Assembly: GCA_018398575.1 (NCBI GenBank)
Contig: JAGTXZ010000002.1
Location: 2,812,025 to 2,876,024 of the forward strand
Direction: 5' to 3'
DNA: 64,000 bases
Source of the DNA: Ampelomyces quisqualis
Taxonomy: Eukaryota > Ascomycota > Dothideomycetes > Pleosporales > Phaeosphaeriaceae
A program made the position numbers and the translations under genes. The notes under the pieces were generated by a model. It saw only the letters and a program-made list of their open reading frames with translations, was not told where the DNA came from and did no database searches. Positions 20,450-33,299 of this stretch are shown here, piece by piece. Every line of letters begins with the position of its first letter. The first letter of the stretch is position 1.

Positions 20450-21778
20450 TAGTAAAACTGCAATTAAGAATATAAAGACCTACTTCTATACTAAATATAA
20501 GCTGTTTGCTTCTGCTATATTAAGTAACAAATAATAACTAGAGTAGTAGAGTAAATAGTAGTAAGTAGTATACAGTTAGTAGTTCTTTGCAAGAGAGTTA
20601 CAACCTATAACTACCTATATTACTAGATATTTTAAGGTTATTAAAGAAACTACGCCTGTCTATATAGAGAAGGCAGTTGTAGAAGAAGACCTAACACCTA
20701 ATAAAACTATTTCTGTTACTTCTAACCTATAAGATATTATTAACCCTGCGTTAATATAACTTGCTACTTTAGAAGCGCAGTTTCTTATAGTAGAAACAAG
20801 AGTTATAGAGAAATAAAAGTGCATAAACACTGTTATACTAACTATTCCTAACTAATAAACCTACCTATACCTAGAATATACGCAGTTCTAGCGCTGCGTA
20901 GCAGATATAAAATAAGAAACTATTTACAAATATATAAAACTAGGACGCTCTGCCTAACTATAGTACTTAGCTAATATAGTAAAAAGTATAATGTTAGTAT
21001 ACTAATATTATGTTTCCCTAACGTCTTGCTAGGCCTAGATTTAGGTTATGTAGGAGCACCTACAGTATATTTCTGTTATACCTCTGCTACTCTACTAGAA
21101 ATTTAACAATTACTATAGCAGCATAATTGTTGCAATTTTTATATTCTTTTACAACATATTTAACAATGTTGTTTCTTAGCTACCTACTCTTAACGTAACT
21201 AAGTACTAGTTATGCACTTAGAGGCCTATCTAGGCCTACTTAGACAGCTTCTACTCTAAGTATTCTAAAGTAGAGACAAAATACAAGAGAAGTAAACTAG
21301 ACGTGTTAGAAGGCCTGTGTTACAATTTCTAGATAGCGCTTTTAAAGCAGACTGTACTGCAATGCAATTTTAACCTAGCTATAGTTACTTTTCTTGCGTT
21401 TCTTGCTATTAACGCCTAAGATAAGAGATTTTGCAAAGTATATAATTTTGCAACTAACTACTCTACTATTAAGAAATATGCAAAGTTTACAGCCTGCTAT
21501 AAACTATACCTTAAAGAACTAGCTAGTATAGCAGTTAAAACACTAAGTACTATTATATAAAAAGAATAGGATCTACAACTATTTAAAGTAGACTAGATTA
21601 TCTAGAAATAGAAAAGGGCTAAGATGTAGCACTTTGCGTTAGAGACTAATGCTACTACTAGTAGTAACGTATTTAAGTTATAGGTCCTCTAATATATAAC
21701 GTCTAAATATCCTACTATAATAAACTAAGTTATTACTACTTTATATTATATTGCCTAATTCTATATATATTAGATTTG
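20450..21778 (+). pseudogene. Decayed unidentified gene, plus strand
   Basis: One plus-strand frame can be followed for about 1.3 kb with no change of frame. It is interrupted only by TAG/TAA codons that would be CAG/CAA before RIP. Readable segments include FFARELQPITTYITRYFKVI, TLEAQFLIVETRVIEK, FYSKYSKVETKYKRSK and FCKVYNFATNYSTIKKYAKF. It lies divergent to the minus-strand gene of the module and runs into the 31-bp array. The family is not recognised. The missing continuation of the terminal module copy would have contained this gene. Confidence 0.45.
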
Positions 21779-23480
21779 GAAACTCACTAGAGAGTTTTTG
21801 CTTGGCATTACTAAATAGACTAGACTATTTAGGCTTAGTGAAACTCACTGGATTTATTTAGTTATACTAAGAAACTTACTGGATTTAACTAGTTATACAA
21901 AGAAACTTACTAGATTTATTTAGTTATACAAAGAAACTTACTGGATTTAACTAGTTATACAAAGAAACTCACTAGATTTATTAAGTTATACTAAGAAACT
22001 CACTGGATTTAACTAGTTATACGAAGAAACTTACTGGATTTAACTAGTTATACGAAGAAACTCACTAGATTTATTTAGTTATACTAAGAAACTCACTAGA
22101 TTTAATTAGTTATACGAAGAAACTCACTAGATTTAACTAGTTATACTAAGAAACTCACTAGATTAACCTAGTTATACGAAGAAACTTACTAGATTTATTT
22201 AGTTATACTAAGAAACTTACTAGATTTAATTAGTTATACTAAGAAACTCACTGGATTTAATTACTTATACGAAGAAACTCACTAGATTTATTTAGTTATA
22301 CTAAGAAACTTACTAGATTTAACTAGTTATACAAAGAAACTTACTGGATTTAACTAGTTATACGAAGAAACTCACTGGATTTAACTAGTTATACTAAGAA
22401 ACTCACTGGATTTAATTACTTATACTAAGAAACTTACTAGAATTAACTAGTTATATAAAGAAACTTACTGGATTTAACTAGTTATACTAAGAAACTCACT
22501 AGATTTAACTAGTTATACTAAGGGACTTACTAGATTTAACTAGTTATACAAAGAAACTTACTGGATTTAACTAGTTATACGAAGAAACTCACTAGATTTA
22601 TTGAGTTATACTAAGAAACTCACTAGATTTAACTAGTTATACTAAGAAACTCACTAGATTTAACTAGTTATACGAAGAAACTCACTAGATTTATTAAGTT
22701 ATACTAAGAAACTCACTGGATTTAACTAGTTATACAAAGAAACTTACTGGATTTAACTAGTTATACAAAGAAACTTACTAGATTTAACTACTTATGCTAA
22801 GAAACTCACTAGATTTATTTAGTTATACTAAGAAACTTACTGGATTTATTTAGTTATACTAAGAAACTTACTGGATTTATTTAGTTATACAAAGAAACTA
22901 ACTAGATTTAACTAGGTATGTAAAGAAACTTACTAGATTTAACTACTTATGCTAAGAAACTTACTAGATTTAACTAGTAATACAGAGAAACTTACTAGAT
23001 TTATTGAATTATACTAGGAAGCCTTGCTAGATTTATTTAGCTCCTTAAAGATTCTTCCTTAATTTACTTAGTTATATAAAGAAACTTAATGTAATCATTT
23101 AGTTATACTTAGAAACTTACTAGTATTACTTAGTTATACTAATAAACGTACTAGATCTTTTTAGTTATAATTAGAAACTAACACAATTATTTACTTATGT
23201 AAAGAAACTTACTGATTTTACTTAGTACACTAATAAACCTACTTAATTTATTAAGCTATACTTTAAAACTTACAAGATTTATTAGGTTGTATAAAGAAAC
23301 TATATATATCTATTTAGTTACCTAATAGAAATTACTAAATATATTTAGTTTTACTTAGAGACTTTCTTAATTAAATTATATATAATGCAAAATCTAACTA
23401 ATTTAATTACTTTATTTAGAAAACTTACTACAATTTAATATAGTATAAAGAAACTTACTATATAAAGATTAATTTTATGA
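21779..23480. repeat. 31-bp minisatellite, about 41 clear copies, decaying rightwards
   Basis: Units read GAAACTCACTGGATTTAACT plus AGTTATACTAA, with TTACTAG, ATTTAG and ACGAAG variants. The array is regular to about 23050. From 23050 to 23480 units become irregular in length and sequence, as at the old edge of an array. Confidence 0.9.
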
Positions 23481-23574
23481 GTTCTATTTTATATAATTTT
23501 GTTCTCTATATTATATAATAAGATAGAAATTCTACTATTAGAAGAGCAATTAATTATATTCTTAAATATTCTAC

Positions 23575-24215
23575 TACTTATTCTACTACCTATCCTACAG
23601 ACTATCCTACTGCCTATCCTACTGCCTATCCTACTGCCTATCCTACAGACTATCCTACTGCCTATCCTATAGACTATTCTACTGCCTATCCTACAGACTA
23701 TCCTACTGCCTATCCTACAGACTATCCTACTGCCTATTCTATAGACTATCCTACTGCCTATCCTACAGACTATCCTACTGCCTATCCTACAGACTATTCT
23801 ACTGCCTATCCTACAGACTATCCTACAGACTATTCTACTGCCTATCCTACAGACTATTCTACTGCCTATCCTACAGACTATCCTACTGCTTATTCTACTG
23901 CCTATCCTACTGCCTATCCTACTACCTATCCTACAGACTATCCTACTACCTATCCTACTGCCTATCCTACTGCCTATCCTACAGACTATTCTACTGCCTA
24001 TTCTACAGACTATTCTACTGCCTATTCTACAGACTATCCTACTGCCTATTCTACAGACTATCCTACTGCCTATCCTACAGACTATCCTACTGCCTATCCT
24101 ACAGACTATTCTACTGCCTATCCTATAGACTATCCTACTGCCTATCCTACTACCTATTCTACAGACTATCTTACTGCCTATCCTACTGCCTATCTTATAG
24201 ACTATCTTATAGACT
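23575..24215. repeat. 12-bp minisatellite (TATCCTACAGAC / TATCCTACTGCC), about 53 copies
   Basis: Two 12-bp unit types alternate irregularly. Unlike the DNA on both sides, the array keeps many CA and TG dinucleotides. All three plus frames are stop-free through the array. One reads as YPTD/YPTA tetrapeptides and stays open from about 23521 to about 24388, but without an ATG. Confidence 0.9.
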
Positions 24216-26889
24216 TTTTACTAATATTTTCTTTATTGTTATATTTTGTATTTACTCTTAGAATACTATACCTTTTATTCTTTTACTCTAAATTTAACGT
24301 AAATAATAACTTTAATAATAATATATTTTACAAAACATTAAATATACTTAATACTTTTAGAATATTAAGTAGAGACTATCTATAAAATTTGTATATTGTT
24401 TTGTTCTCTTAGTATTAAATAGCCTCTCTTATACAAATATATTTATCTTACTAGACAAAGCTTCTTTTATACTCTAACGTTTATTAGATTTAGTAAATTA
24501 AACATTTACTTGTTTTACTCTCTTATCTTTTGTATTCTTTTATTCTCTAGAGCTTAAAATTTCTTCTTGTTTTTATAAAACCTTTTTCTTACTATCTTTA
24601 TTTATTTTACTTAAGTAGAGCTTACAATACTTTAGAAAATTACTAGAATCTTAACTTTGCTTCTTCTATAACAAATTATTGTTAGTAATTTTATATAATT
24701 CTAAAACTCTTTTAATACATGTATAAATTATTTAATAGTTTATAACTAACTTATAAACTAGAAAGCTTTTTCTTCTATTATAACTTTAAAAATACCTCTA
24801 GTTTATAAGATGTTTAGTAATAAAGTCTAAATTCTTTTTATTAGAGTAGTTTTGTTAAGTTAACTAGTTATTATTTATTATTTAGTAAATTCTTTTAGTT
24901 GTAAAAAAATTATATCTTTAGTTTTAAGTATTTTAACTATTGTTATTAGGTTAAAGAACTTAAATAACAACTTTATTATTATATATAATTCTAGTGTAGA
25001 GCGTAAGTTAAAAGAAACTACAAAGATAATAATAGACCTTTCTTGCAGTATAGTATATAGTATATTATTATAAAATCTAAAACTTTATATAATTAAAACA
25101 TTAATAACTATGTTTCTTTATAGTTAGTATATTATATTTTAAACCTTAACAATTAAAATTTAAGTTTTAAAGGTAACACTAATTCTATTAATTAATATCT
25201 AGTATAGTTCTTCTCTTTTTATAATAATAGTGTAGCATAATTTTCTTTTAAAGACCCTACTATATCCTACCTTTAAGTCTTAGATTTATGTTTTTATATA
25301 TAAGTAATAACATCTCTTTGTTTTATAAAAAGAGTATATTAATATAAGTAAGAATAAATTAGGTATTATAAGGTTTATTTTTATTGCAAAAATAAACTTA
25401 TAAAGAGAATATTTAGGAATAGAAGTAGGTAATTAAATCTATTAACGCTCTATATTTTTAATTTTTTTTTTAATTAAACTAGAATAAGCTATTAATACAC
25501 TAAGATTTCTTTTAAATTCTTCTCTGTTTTAATAAACTCTTTATAAGGCCTTTTCTTACTATAGTTAGCTTTTTTCTAAAAAGTAAGTATATTCTTCTTT
25601 CTTAGAGAAAGAGAATACTAAAAAAAATATTCCTAACTTAGTACTTTTAGATTAAAATATGTCTTTATGTTTTATTTTAAAATATGTATTGTAAGCTTCT
25701 TAACTAGAAATATAGAATTGCAAGAATTATATTCTTTAAGTTAGCTATTTTAATATAGATAATACATTATGTTATAATAATTATTAAAGTTAATACTTTT
25801 TAAGTGCTTATATAATTATTAGTAATAAGAAAACTTTTAATTATTACTAATAATATATTCTTCCCTTTTAAGTAATTTTTGTTAAGTATATAAAATAAGA
25901 TAAGGTATCTTTTTTTATAGTAGAAGCTAATACTACTTTATAAACTATATAACAAAAGTATATTTAATAACTAAAGTAAATACTATCTTGCTTTGCTTTA
26001 TACTTTGCTAGAATATATTTCTTTAAAAAAATCTATTTTTATAAGGGCCCTAAAAATGTTAACTTATTCTATATACTATATGTTTGTTTCTTTAATATAG
26101 AATATAAATTATTATTACAAACTCTTAAATACGTTCTTTTTAATAAAATGTCTTAGTAGAAAACTATAACATTTTATTTATTCTGTTTAACGTACCTTTG
26201 TATAACTTAGGCTATAATGTTATTTTACACTAATTATAAATTTAAGACAAATATAGCTCTTAGCTTAACTTTCTAGATTCTTTTCTAGATAGAGAAAGAC
26301 TAAAACGCTTTTTTAATAATGTAAAAAACATGAAATAGAAATAAAATACTTAAAAAAGAATAAAATAAGTCTATACTACTACTATATTTATTTCTTTTCT
26401 ATATAGATATAATTAATTATTTTACCTCTACTCTAGATACTAGAGTACTATAGATAAAAACTATAAGTGCCTAGTATTCTAAGTAAATAAAAGAGTTCTA
26501 GTTTAGTTGTTTTTAATTGCCTTTACTTCTATAGAAGAAAAAAACTATACTTAAGTATTAGTAGTAGGTACGTAATTAATATATATATATTCTTTACTTC
26601 CTAGCTAACTATTATTAAGAACTAGCTAAAGTAATAGTTAAAATAAAGTAAGTATACTTAGATAATTTAACTTATCTTATAACTCTAATAATCTAGACTC
26701 TAAGATTCTAAATATTCTCTCTTACAAATATTTATTTTATTCTACTTGTTTACCTTAGCTTATACAATATATTATAAAATAATATTTTTACAATTATAAC
26801 TTAATACTAGTTTTATTTTAACGCGCTTTGCTATTTAATCTTTACCTATATATATCTATTACTATTTTAGATTCTAAAAGATATTAGGT

Positions 26890-27480
26890 AGCACAATTTC
26901 TCTAAAGCTCTTCTAGTTTATCTTTTATATATTTATCTTGTATATATTAAACTCTAAGGTTTAGCAACTAACTACTACCTTAACCTATAGTTTCTTATAG
27001 TGTCTTATAGTGTCTTATAGTGTTTTTTATTAAGTAAACTAAATAACTTTATGTATATTAAATCTCTCTTTACAAATTAAGTTACCTTAGTATAATATAT
27101 AGAAGAGGATTTTGAGACAGCTTTAGTTACTTTATTCTAGTTAGATTAGAGAGGAAATCTATTAAATTCTATTGTAAGATAAGTAGAATAATTTCTCTAA
27201 AGCTTTCCTAGTTTCTTCTTTATATATTTATCTTGTAGATATTAAACTCTAGTGTTTAGTAACTAACTACTACCTTAATCTATAGTTTCTTATAGTGTCT
27301 TATAGTCTCTTATAGTGTTTTTTGTTTAGTAAACTAAATAACTTTATATATATTAAATCTCTCTTTAAAAATTATGTTACCTTAGTATAATATATAGAAG
27401 AGTATTTTAAGACAGCTTTAGTTACTTTATTTTAGTTAGATTAGAGAAGAATTCTATTTGATTCTATTGTAAGATAAGCT
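26890..27480. repeat. About 293-bp tandem duplication
   Basis: The segments from 26892 and from 27185 share AATTTCTCTAAAGC, the AAACTCTA...TTTAG...AACTAACTACTACC stretch, TTATAGTGTCTTATAG and TAAACTAAATAACTTTAT. They differ by scattered substitutions and small indels. Each unit ends with the ATTCTATTGTAAGATAAG motif. Confidence 0.75.
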
Positions 27481-28574
27481 TATAACTCTTCTAGAATCTA
27501 TTTTTTACAGTCTAGTGTAAATTAAGGAAACCCTACTAATATACTAGTAAGGCTTGTATTTTAAGTATTTTCTATTTATTACTTTTACCTATAGACATTT
27601 TTTTAAATAATAGCTATTATAGTACTAGTGTATAAGAAGTAAGCTATTTAGGTAACTTACTCTTTACCTAGTTATATTAGATATACATAATATAAAGATT
27701 CTAAGCAAGAAGGCTTCTAACATATAAATAGCTAATAATACTTTTTTAATTAAGAACTACTCTAGTTGTAGTAACTTATAACCTAGGATTAGTATATAGC
27801 TATTTTATATAAAGGTAAGTATATAATTCTATAAAGCTTTTTATATTTTAAGTTTAAAGTACCTTTTTTATAATATTTAGTATTATAGTATATTATGAAT
27901 AAGTATACGTAGTAATTAATTTAGGGTAAAACGTTTAGTTGTTATTTAGTAAGTAAACAAATTTACTTAGGTAATAAGAAGTAATAGAGTATATTACCTA
28001 AATAAATTACCTTTCTTCTTTGCTTAATAAAGTTTAAGACTTATTAGAAGCAACACTTTATATTTATATTAGTAATACCTCTTATAAAACTTACTTTGTA
28101 CTCTCTTTTCTAGTAATACTTTATAATTATTTTAGGCTTAGTAGTAATATATAGAAAGTAAAATTAAATAGTTCTATAAGCCTTAGAGATCTATAATCTT
28201 AATTGTAACGTAAAAATAGAACATATATATATTTCTAAAGTTTTAAAGTAATTTATAACTAGTATAGAACTAAAGGAATTTATATAGTTACTTATTTCCA
28301 ACTATATTAATTAAGCTTATGTAATTTAAGAATAAGTCTATTTCTTTTTTTATATTACAAACATTTATATTCTTCTAATAGGTTATAGTCTTTAAGAATT
28401 TCTTTACATAATTACTTAAGATTATTTTTAGTTTATTTTTAGTTTTCTTAGTAAAATTTAAGATTTGTTTATTTAGCTTAAGCCTTAATTAAAGTAGTCT
28501 ACTAGTATTTATACTACGTAAGCTAACTAGACAAAATGTAGAAATTACTAACTTACTCTAGATCTTATTTTTTT

Positions 28575-28640
28575 TTCATTTTCCTACTATTAGTAGATGG
28601 AAAGGTAACTAATAGTATTAGGAAAATTACTAAAACTGCT
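28575..28640. repeat. Imperfect inverted repeat (hairpin)
   Basis: TTTTCCTACTATTAGT pairs with ACTAATAGTATTAGGAAAA, with a 3-nt bulge and a loop of about 15 nt. It could be a remnant of a small inverted-repeat element or a chance palindrome. No terminator function is implied. Confidence 0.5.
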
Positions 28641-28926
28641 AAAAAACCTATAACCCAATCTATTATTCTAGCTAATTTTTATTTAATTACTATTGCTAAA
28701 GATATTTATATGTTATATTTAATTTATAATTATTTAAAAGTATATACTTCCTTTTTTTGCTATACTAGTAATTAAATTGTAGCATATTAAAGTTGTATAG
28801 TCTTTCTAAAATACTTTTAATATAATAAGAATTATAGATCTAGGTAACTACTATATACTAATATTTCTTACTTAGGCTTAATCTTAATTTCTTTTTTTAT
28901 AACTTTATTAAACCTGCTTTTAATTA

Positions 28927-28980
28927 TTCTAACCTCTACTCTTATCTTTACTTTCTATAAAGAAGAAAAGTAGAGGTTAG
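28927..28980. repeat. Inverted repeat (hairpin)
   Basis: CTAACCTCTACTCTT pairs with AAAAGTAGAGGTTAG across a T- and A-rich loop of about 20 nt. Origin unknown. Confidence 0.5.
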
Positions 28981-29507
28981 AGTAAAGATTGATTCTTATA
29001 CGACTGTTATAGAACCTAACTTAACTATAAACTATTAATTAATTTTGTTTATTATAGCTTTATACCTATTTATAAATTTAGTAGTTATTAGAATTTCTAC
29101 CTAATTCTTAAACTTTAACCTTTTATAAATATAGTAGGTATAAGAATTTCTACCTAATTCTTAAACTTAAACATTTTATAAATTAGATAGATATTATTTT
29201 AGAAAAACAACTTAAGTTAGTTAGTATATTATATATTATTATATATAGAATTGTATATGTATTAAAACTTTAATTCTTTTCTTATAGTTTAGTTACTACT
29301 CTTTTCTCTAGTATACTCTATTTCTTTTATAACTATAAAGAAGAATAGTTATTTATTAACTATTACTATATAGATTAAATATTAGTACACTCTCTTAAAG
29401 TATTTAATTCTACATGTTTTATAGTTTTTACATATATTTATATAGAACTTAAGCGTTAGATAACAGTAGATGTAGCATCCTACTATATAAGACTTAGAAT
29501 TTTATTA

Positions 29508-29515
29508 TAATTATA

Positions 29516-29569
<54 letters not shown>

Positions 29570-29593
29570 ATTATTATTATTATTATTATTATA

Positions 29594-29634
<41 letters not shown>

Positions 29635-29645
29635 TATTATTATAC
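29508..29645. repeat. (ATT)n microsatellite
   Basis: About 45 near-perfect ATT units with a few ATAATT and ACT interruptions. Confidence 0.95.
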
Positions 29646-29699
29646 AACTCTAAGAAGTTACAAAGTTAAATATATTTGTAGTAATATATATCTATTACA

Positions 29700-30200
29700 C
29701 ATACGTGTATATACCTAGACATAGATATATATATGCCTATATAGACACTAATATATATATACGTATATAGATATATATTAGATCTGTAGCTTTAAGGTGT
29801 AAGCTTTTAGATAAAATAAGTGTATATAGGCAGAAAATAACAAATATATATTACTACAAGAGCTACAACCTACAGAACAAATTAATTCTTCTAAGTAAAA
29901 GGAGGAGGTAGAGGTAGTATTAACAGTCTCTTTGCAAAAATTACAGGTTGTGTAGGGCTGCTGCGCAAGAATTAGAAATAGGCAGTTTAAAAGTATATAG
30001 ATTACACTGCTCTTCTTGTCTTACATGTAGAATAGATTATAATCTATTGCTCTATTATGTGTAGCAGTTTAAAGGTTATACTAATTAGAATATTTACAGC
30101 GCTACATTAGTAGTATATAAGATAGTCTATAAGATAGTCTTTCTGCTACAGGCACTAGAGTTACAAGCGTAAATCTGGTACGCTTAGCGCTATAACTATC
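29700..30200. other. Non-coding spacer with ATATAC-rich start
   Basis: TATATACGTATATAG-type dinucleotide runs at about 29695-29780 are followed by a stretch with more CA and TG than the DNA to its left. No gene is recognised. Confidence 0.4.
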
Positions 30201-32100
30201 CTATAGACTATCCTACTACTTATTCTCTTATTATCCTATAGCAGGAAACAACCTTCCTTTATTCTATTCCTTGTTCTTTCTAAACTATATCTAGTGTACG
30301 CGCTACTTGTATTTTCTCTTTGCTATTACTGTTTAGTGTATTATATTGCATTAATTTAGAGGACTCTATCCTGCTACTCTTGTGTACTAATAATGTTATA
30401 AACTTTTTGTTAGGCACGCTGTTTAACAAAGGACTATACACAAGGTTAAGGAGCATTTTAACGTTTTAGAATCTACTAGAGGCCTCTTAAAGATTTCTGT
30501 TGTGTAGTTCTAGCTAGATAGTATAGTCTAGTAAATTACTACTGTAAACTAATGCGCCTAGCTAGAGTGCAACTTTCTTGCATGTATGTAGAGCATTAGA
30601 GTTACACGCTTGTATTATTTGCATCTATCTTTAAAGATTCTCTAAGGCTAGTCTTTTAATCTAAGTGTTAGAAATTGTAGTAGGAGGTAGTATTACAAAG
30701 ACCTCTTAACTAAACAACACTTCTAGCAAGTACTATTTCTTTCTGTAAGCAATAAATTTTTCTATCTCTTAAGACTTATGTAGATACTCTTCTTAGCAAA
30801 GAAGGTATAGACAGCTACTATGCTTTGTTAATCTATATAACTCTTTAAATAGTGCGTCCTTTGCTAAGGTTGCTAGCCTTCTACTAGGTTTCCTAGATAA
30901 TTTACTGTAACGCTAGAGAAATTCTAATTGTGCCTGTAGCTTTTTGTAGACAAATGCTATAACCTAGCAGTGTTAGAAAGTATAAGCTAGTGTTGTAGTG
31001 TTGTAATTTATTACTTTGTAGTACTATAAGTAAAGGTCTAAAATTAGCATTATGTTAGTAGCCTTGTCCCTTGCGTCTATAGATGCTTTCTGCTAGAGTA
31101 ATTCTTAGAGGAAGTCTCTAAACACGTTCTAGTTACTCTGTTTATAGTCTTACTACAGTTTTAATATGCTGCTATAGTCCTCTAGCGCACGTAAAAACGC
31201 TACTTAAGCACCTTTTGTTGCTATATCTTTGCGCAGCTTAGAAGCAATGTTGTATAGTTTAGACTCTATATATATTGCAAATTCTGCACCTAAGATATCT
31301 ATATCTGTATTCTTAGAGTCTAACTTGCTACTTAGTTTGCTATTTCTGTCTGTACTTGTCTTAACAATTAGCAGACTTGTGTAATAGGCATTAATAAAAT
31401 TAAATAACGTCTTTTTAGTAGCGTTGTAACATATCTATTCTAAAGCGTTCTGTAGTAACTTTGCAATAAAGCGTGTAGACTGCAAGTCCTCTAATCTCTG
31501 TGTCTACGCTGCAAGTTAAACTGCTAAGCATTCTTTATTAAAAGTAGCTTTATTATTATCTTGTAGTTAGATGTTGCTAAAAAGTAACGCTGTAATTTTC
31601 TCTAGATCTTTAGCAATTTTGCTACATTTTCTCTGTAAAGGTTTTATTAGTAATATGTGTAGCAAGTTGCATGCAGATATTTTAAATAATAGTAAAGTTA
31701 AAACAAGTACAAACTTGTTAATGTGTTAGCATTATATATCTTTTCTACTTGTTTGTTAATATGCTAAAATAAGCCCTAAATCTGCTATTGTTTTCTAAAC
31801 TAGCTCTTCTCTCTACTTACTGCGTAAATTAATATATAGTTCTAAAGTTCTTTGCTAATCTGTTTCTAAGTTATGTAGGTTTAACTCTAATTTTAGTTGT
31901 ACTGTAAATAGAGCTATATTGTCTGCTATTGTGTACGTAAATTAGGGCGCTATATTATAGTAAACAGACTATAGGCCCTAGCTTCTTGTCTAATTATAGA
32001 GTAAATGTTAACCTAGGGATTTGAAATATAATTCTGTTCTACCTTCCCTAGTAGCACTTAAATTAATAGTTCCTAGAGCGTAGGTGCAGAATAGGACTGT
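30200..32100 (-). pseudogene. Decayed unidentified gene, minus strand
   Basis: Minus-strand frames with TAG/TAA-only interruptions are readable here. Fragments are DSKNTDIDILGAEFAIYIES and KLRKDIATKGA (about 31205-31320), AQLEFL, and SRRLATLAKDALFKELYRLT (about 30830-30900). They are predominantly helical and charged. No family is recognised. The gene ends near the 23-bp array. Confidence 0.4.
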
Positions 32101-32194
32101 ACTAAAACTTAGCCTGTCTTAGTAACGCTAATCAGACCAAGTATTTTGTTAACTAGAAAAGAATTAGAGACACTTAAAAGAGGCCTTCTAAGTT

Positions 32195-32725
32195 TTAGAG
32201 GAGCAGTTCTCTAAACCTTAGATAAGCAGTTCTCTAAACCTTAGATAAGTAGTTCTCTAAACCTTAGATAAGTAGGTCTCTAAACCTTAGATAAGCAGGT
32301 CTCTAAACCTTAGATAAGCAGTTCTCTAAACCTTAGATAAGCAGTTCTCTAAACCTTAGATAAGCAGTTCTCTAAACCTTAGATAAGCAGTTCTCTAAAC
32401 CTTAGATAAGTAGTTCTCTAAACCTTAAATAAGCAGTTCTCTAAACCTTAGATAAGCAGGTCTCTAAACCTTAGATAAGCAGTTGTCTAAATCTTAGATA
32501 AGCAGTTTTCTAAACCTTAGATAAGCGTTCTCTAAACCTTAGATAAGCGTTCTCTAAACCTAAGCTAAGCGTTCTCTAAACCTTAGAAGAGCTATCTCTA
32601 AACCTTAGATAAGCGTTCTCTAAATCTTAGATAAGCGTTCTCTAAACCTTAGATAAGTGTGCTCTAACCCTTAGATAAGCCTTTCCTAAACCTTTGATAA
32701 GGAGTGTCTAAACATTAGATAAGAA
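32195..32725. repeat. 23-bp minisatellite (CTCTAAACCTTAGATAAGCAG type)
   Basis: About 23 copies. Units on the left are 23 bp (with AAGCAGTT) and on the right mostly 22 bp (AAGCGTT). They are nearly identical over long stretches, so the array is recent compared with its surroundings. The CTAAACCTTAG core looks loosely like degenerate telomere repeat but does not match TTAGGG. Confidence 0.9.
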
Positions 32726-33299
32726 GATTCTAAACTTAACATACCTGCTCTACAAGCCAAGCAGAGATAGAGACTCTAAGCATTAGGTAGGCAGTTTCTA
32801 AACTTTACAAGAGCAGTTTCTACTTACTCTTTTGTTTGCTAAATGCGCTAGTAGTAAGACCTAAGTACGTTTTCTTATTAAGCTTTATAGACTCTGTTAC
32901 TATTGTAATAATTAAGATATAAAAGTTTAGCTAAGATTTGCTAGAGCGCTATTAAACTCTAACGTCTTTTGTTCTGTAGCATCTCCTGCCAAAATATACT
33001 TACCTATCCTAGCTAAACTTTTACTCTCTTTATATTCTACACTAACACACTCTTACTCTATTACCTTTAGTATTATACCTAGTCTGCCTTTGCTTAGGTA
33101 GTAGACTATAGTATAACATAATAGATAAGGTTAGTTAAGTTAACTATTTAATTGTCTAACATCCTTAATACAATTACTACAGATGCTAAGACAACAATCT
33201 ATCTATTTAGTGCAGTTTAAACCTACAACATTCTCTGTTTAGAGCTAAGAGCAGAATGTCTTAGCAACCTGCTAAACTATATCTACTACAATTCTACCT
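32726..33299. other. Spacer between 23-bp array and helicase-family pseudogene
   Basis: RIP-mutated sequence of about 570 nt. I see neither a confident gene nor a tandem repeat. Confidence 0.4.

Larger units (their letters stand above)
24216..29507. other. Very AT-rich, heavily RIP-mutated DNA without recognisable genes
   Basis: About 5.3 kb of very AT-rich sequence with stops in all frames. I recognise no protein family. Contents worth noting are a tandem duplication (26890-27480), two hairpins (28575-28640 and 28927-28980) and a 60-bp direct repeat (about 29085-29190). It may be an old transposon graveyard. Confidence 0.6.

Noticed and set aside
32195..32725. CRISPR-like array
   Set aside because: Units are contiguous tandem copies without unique spacers, and the organism is a fungus. 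The same applies to the 26-, 31- and 12-bp arrays.
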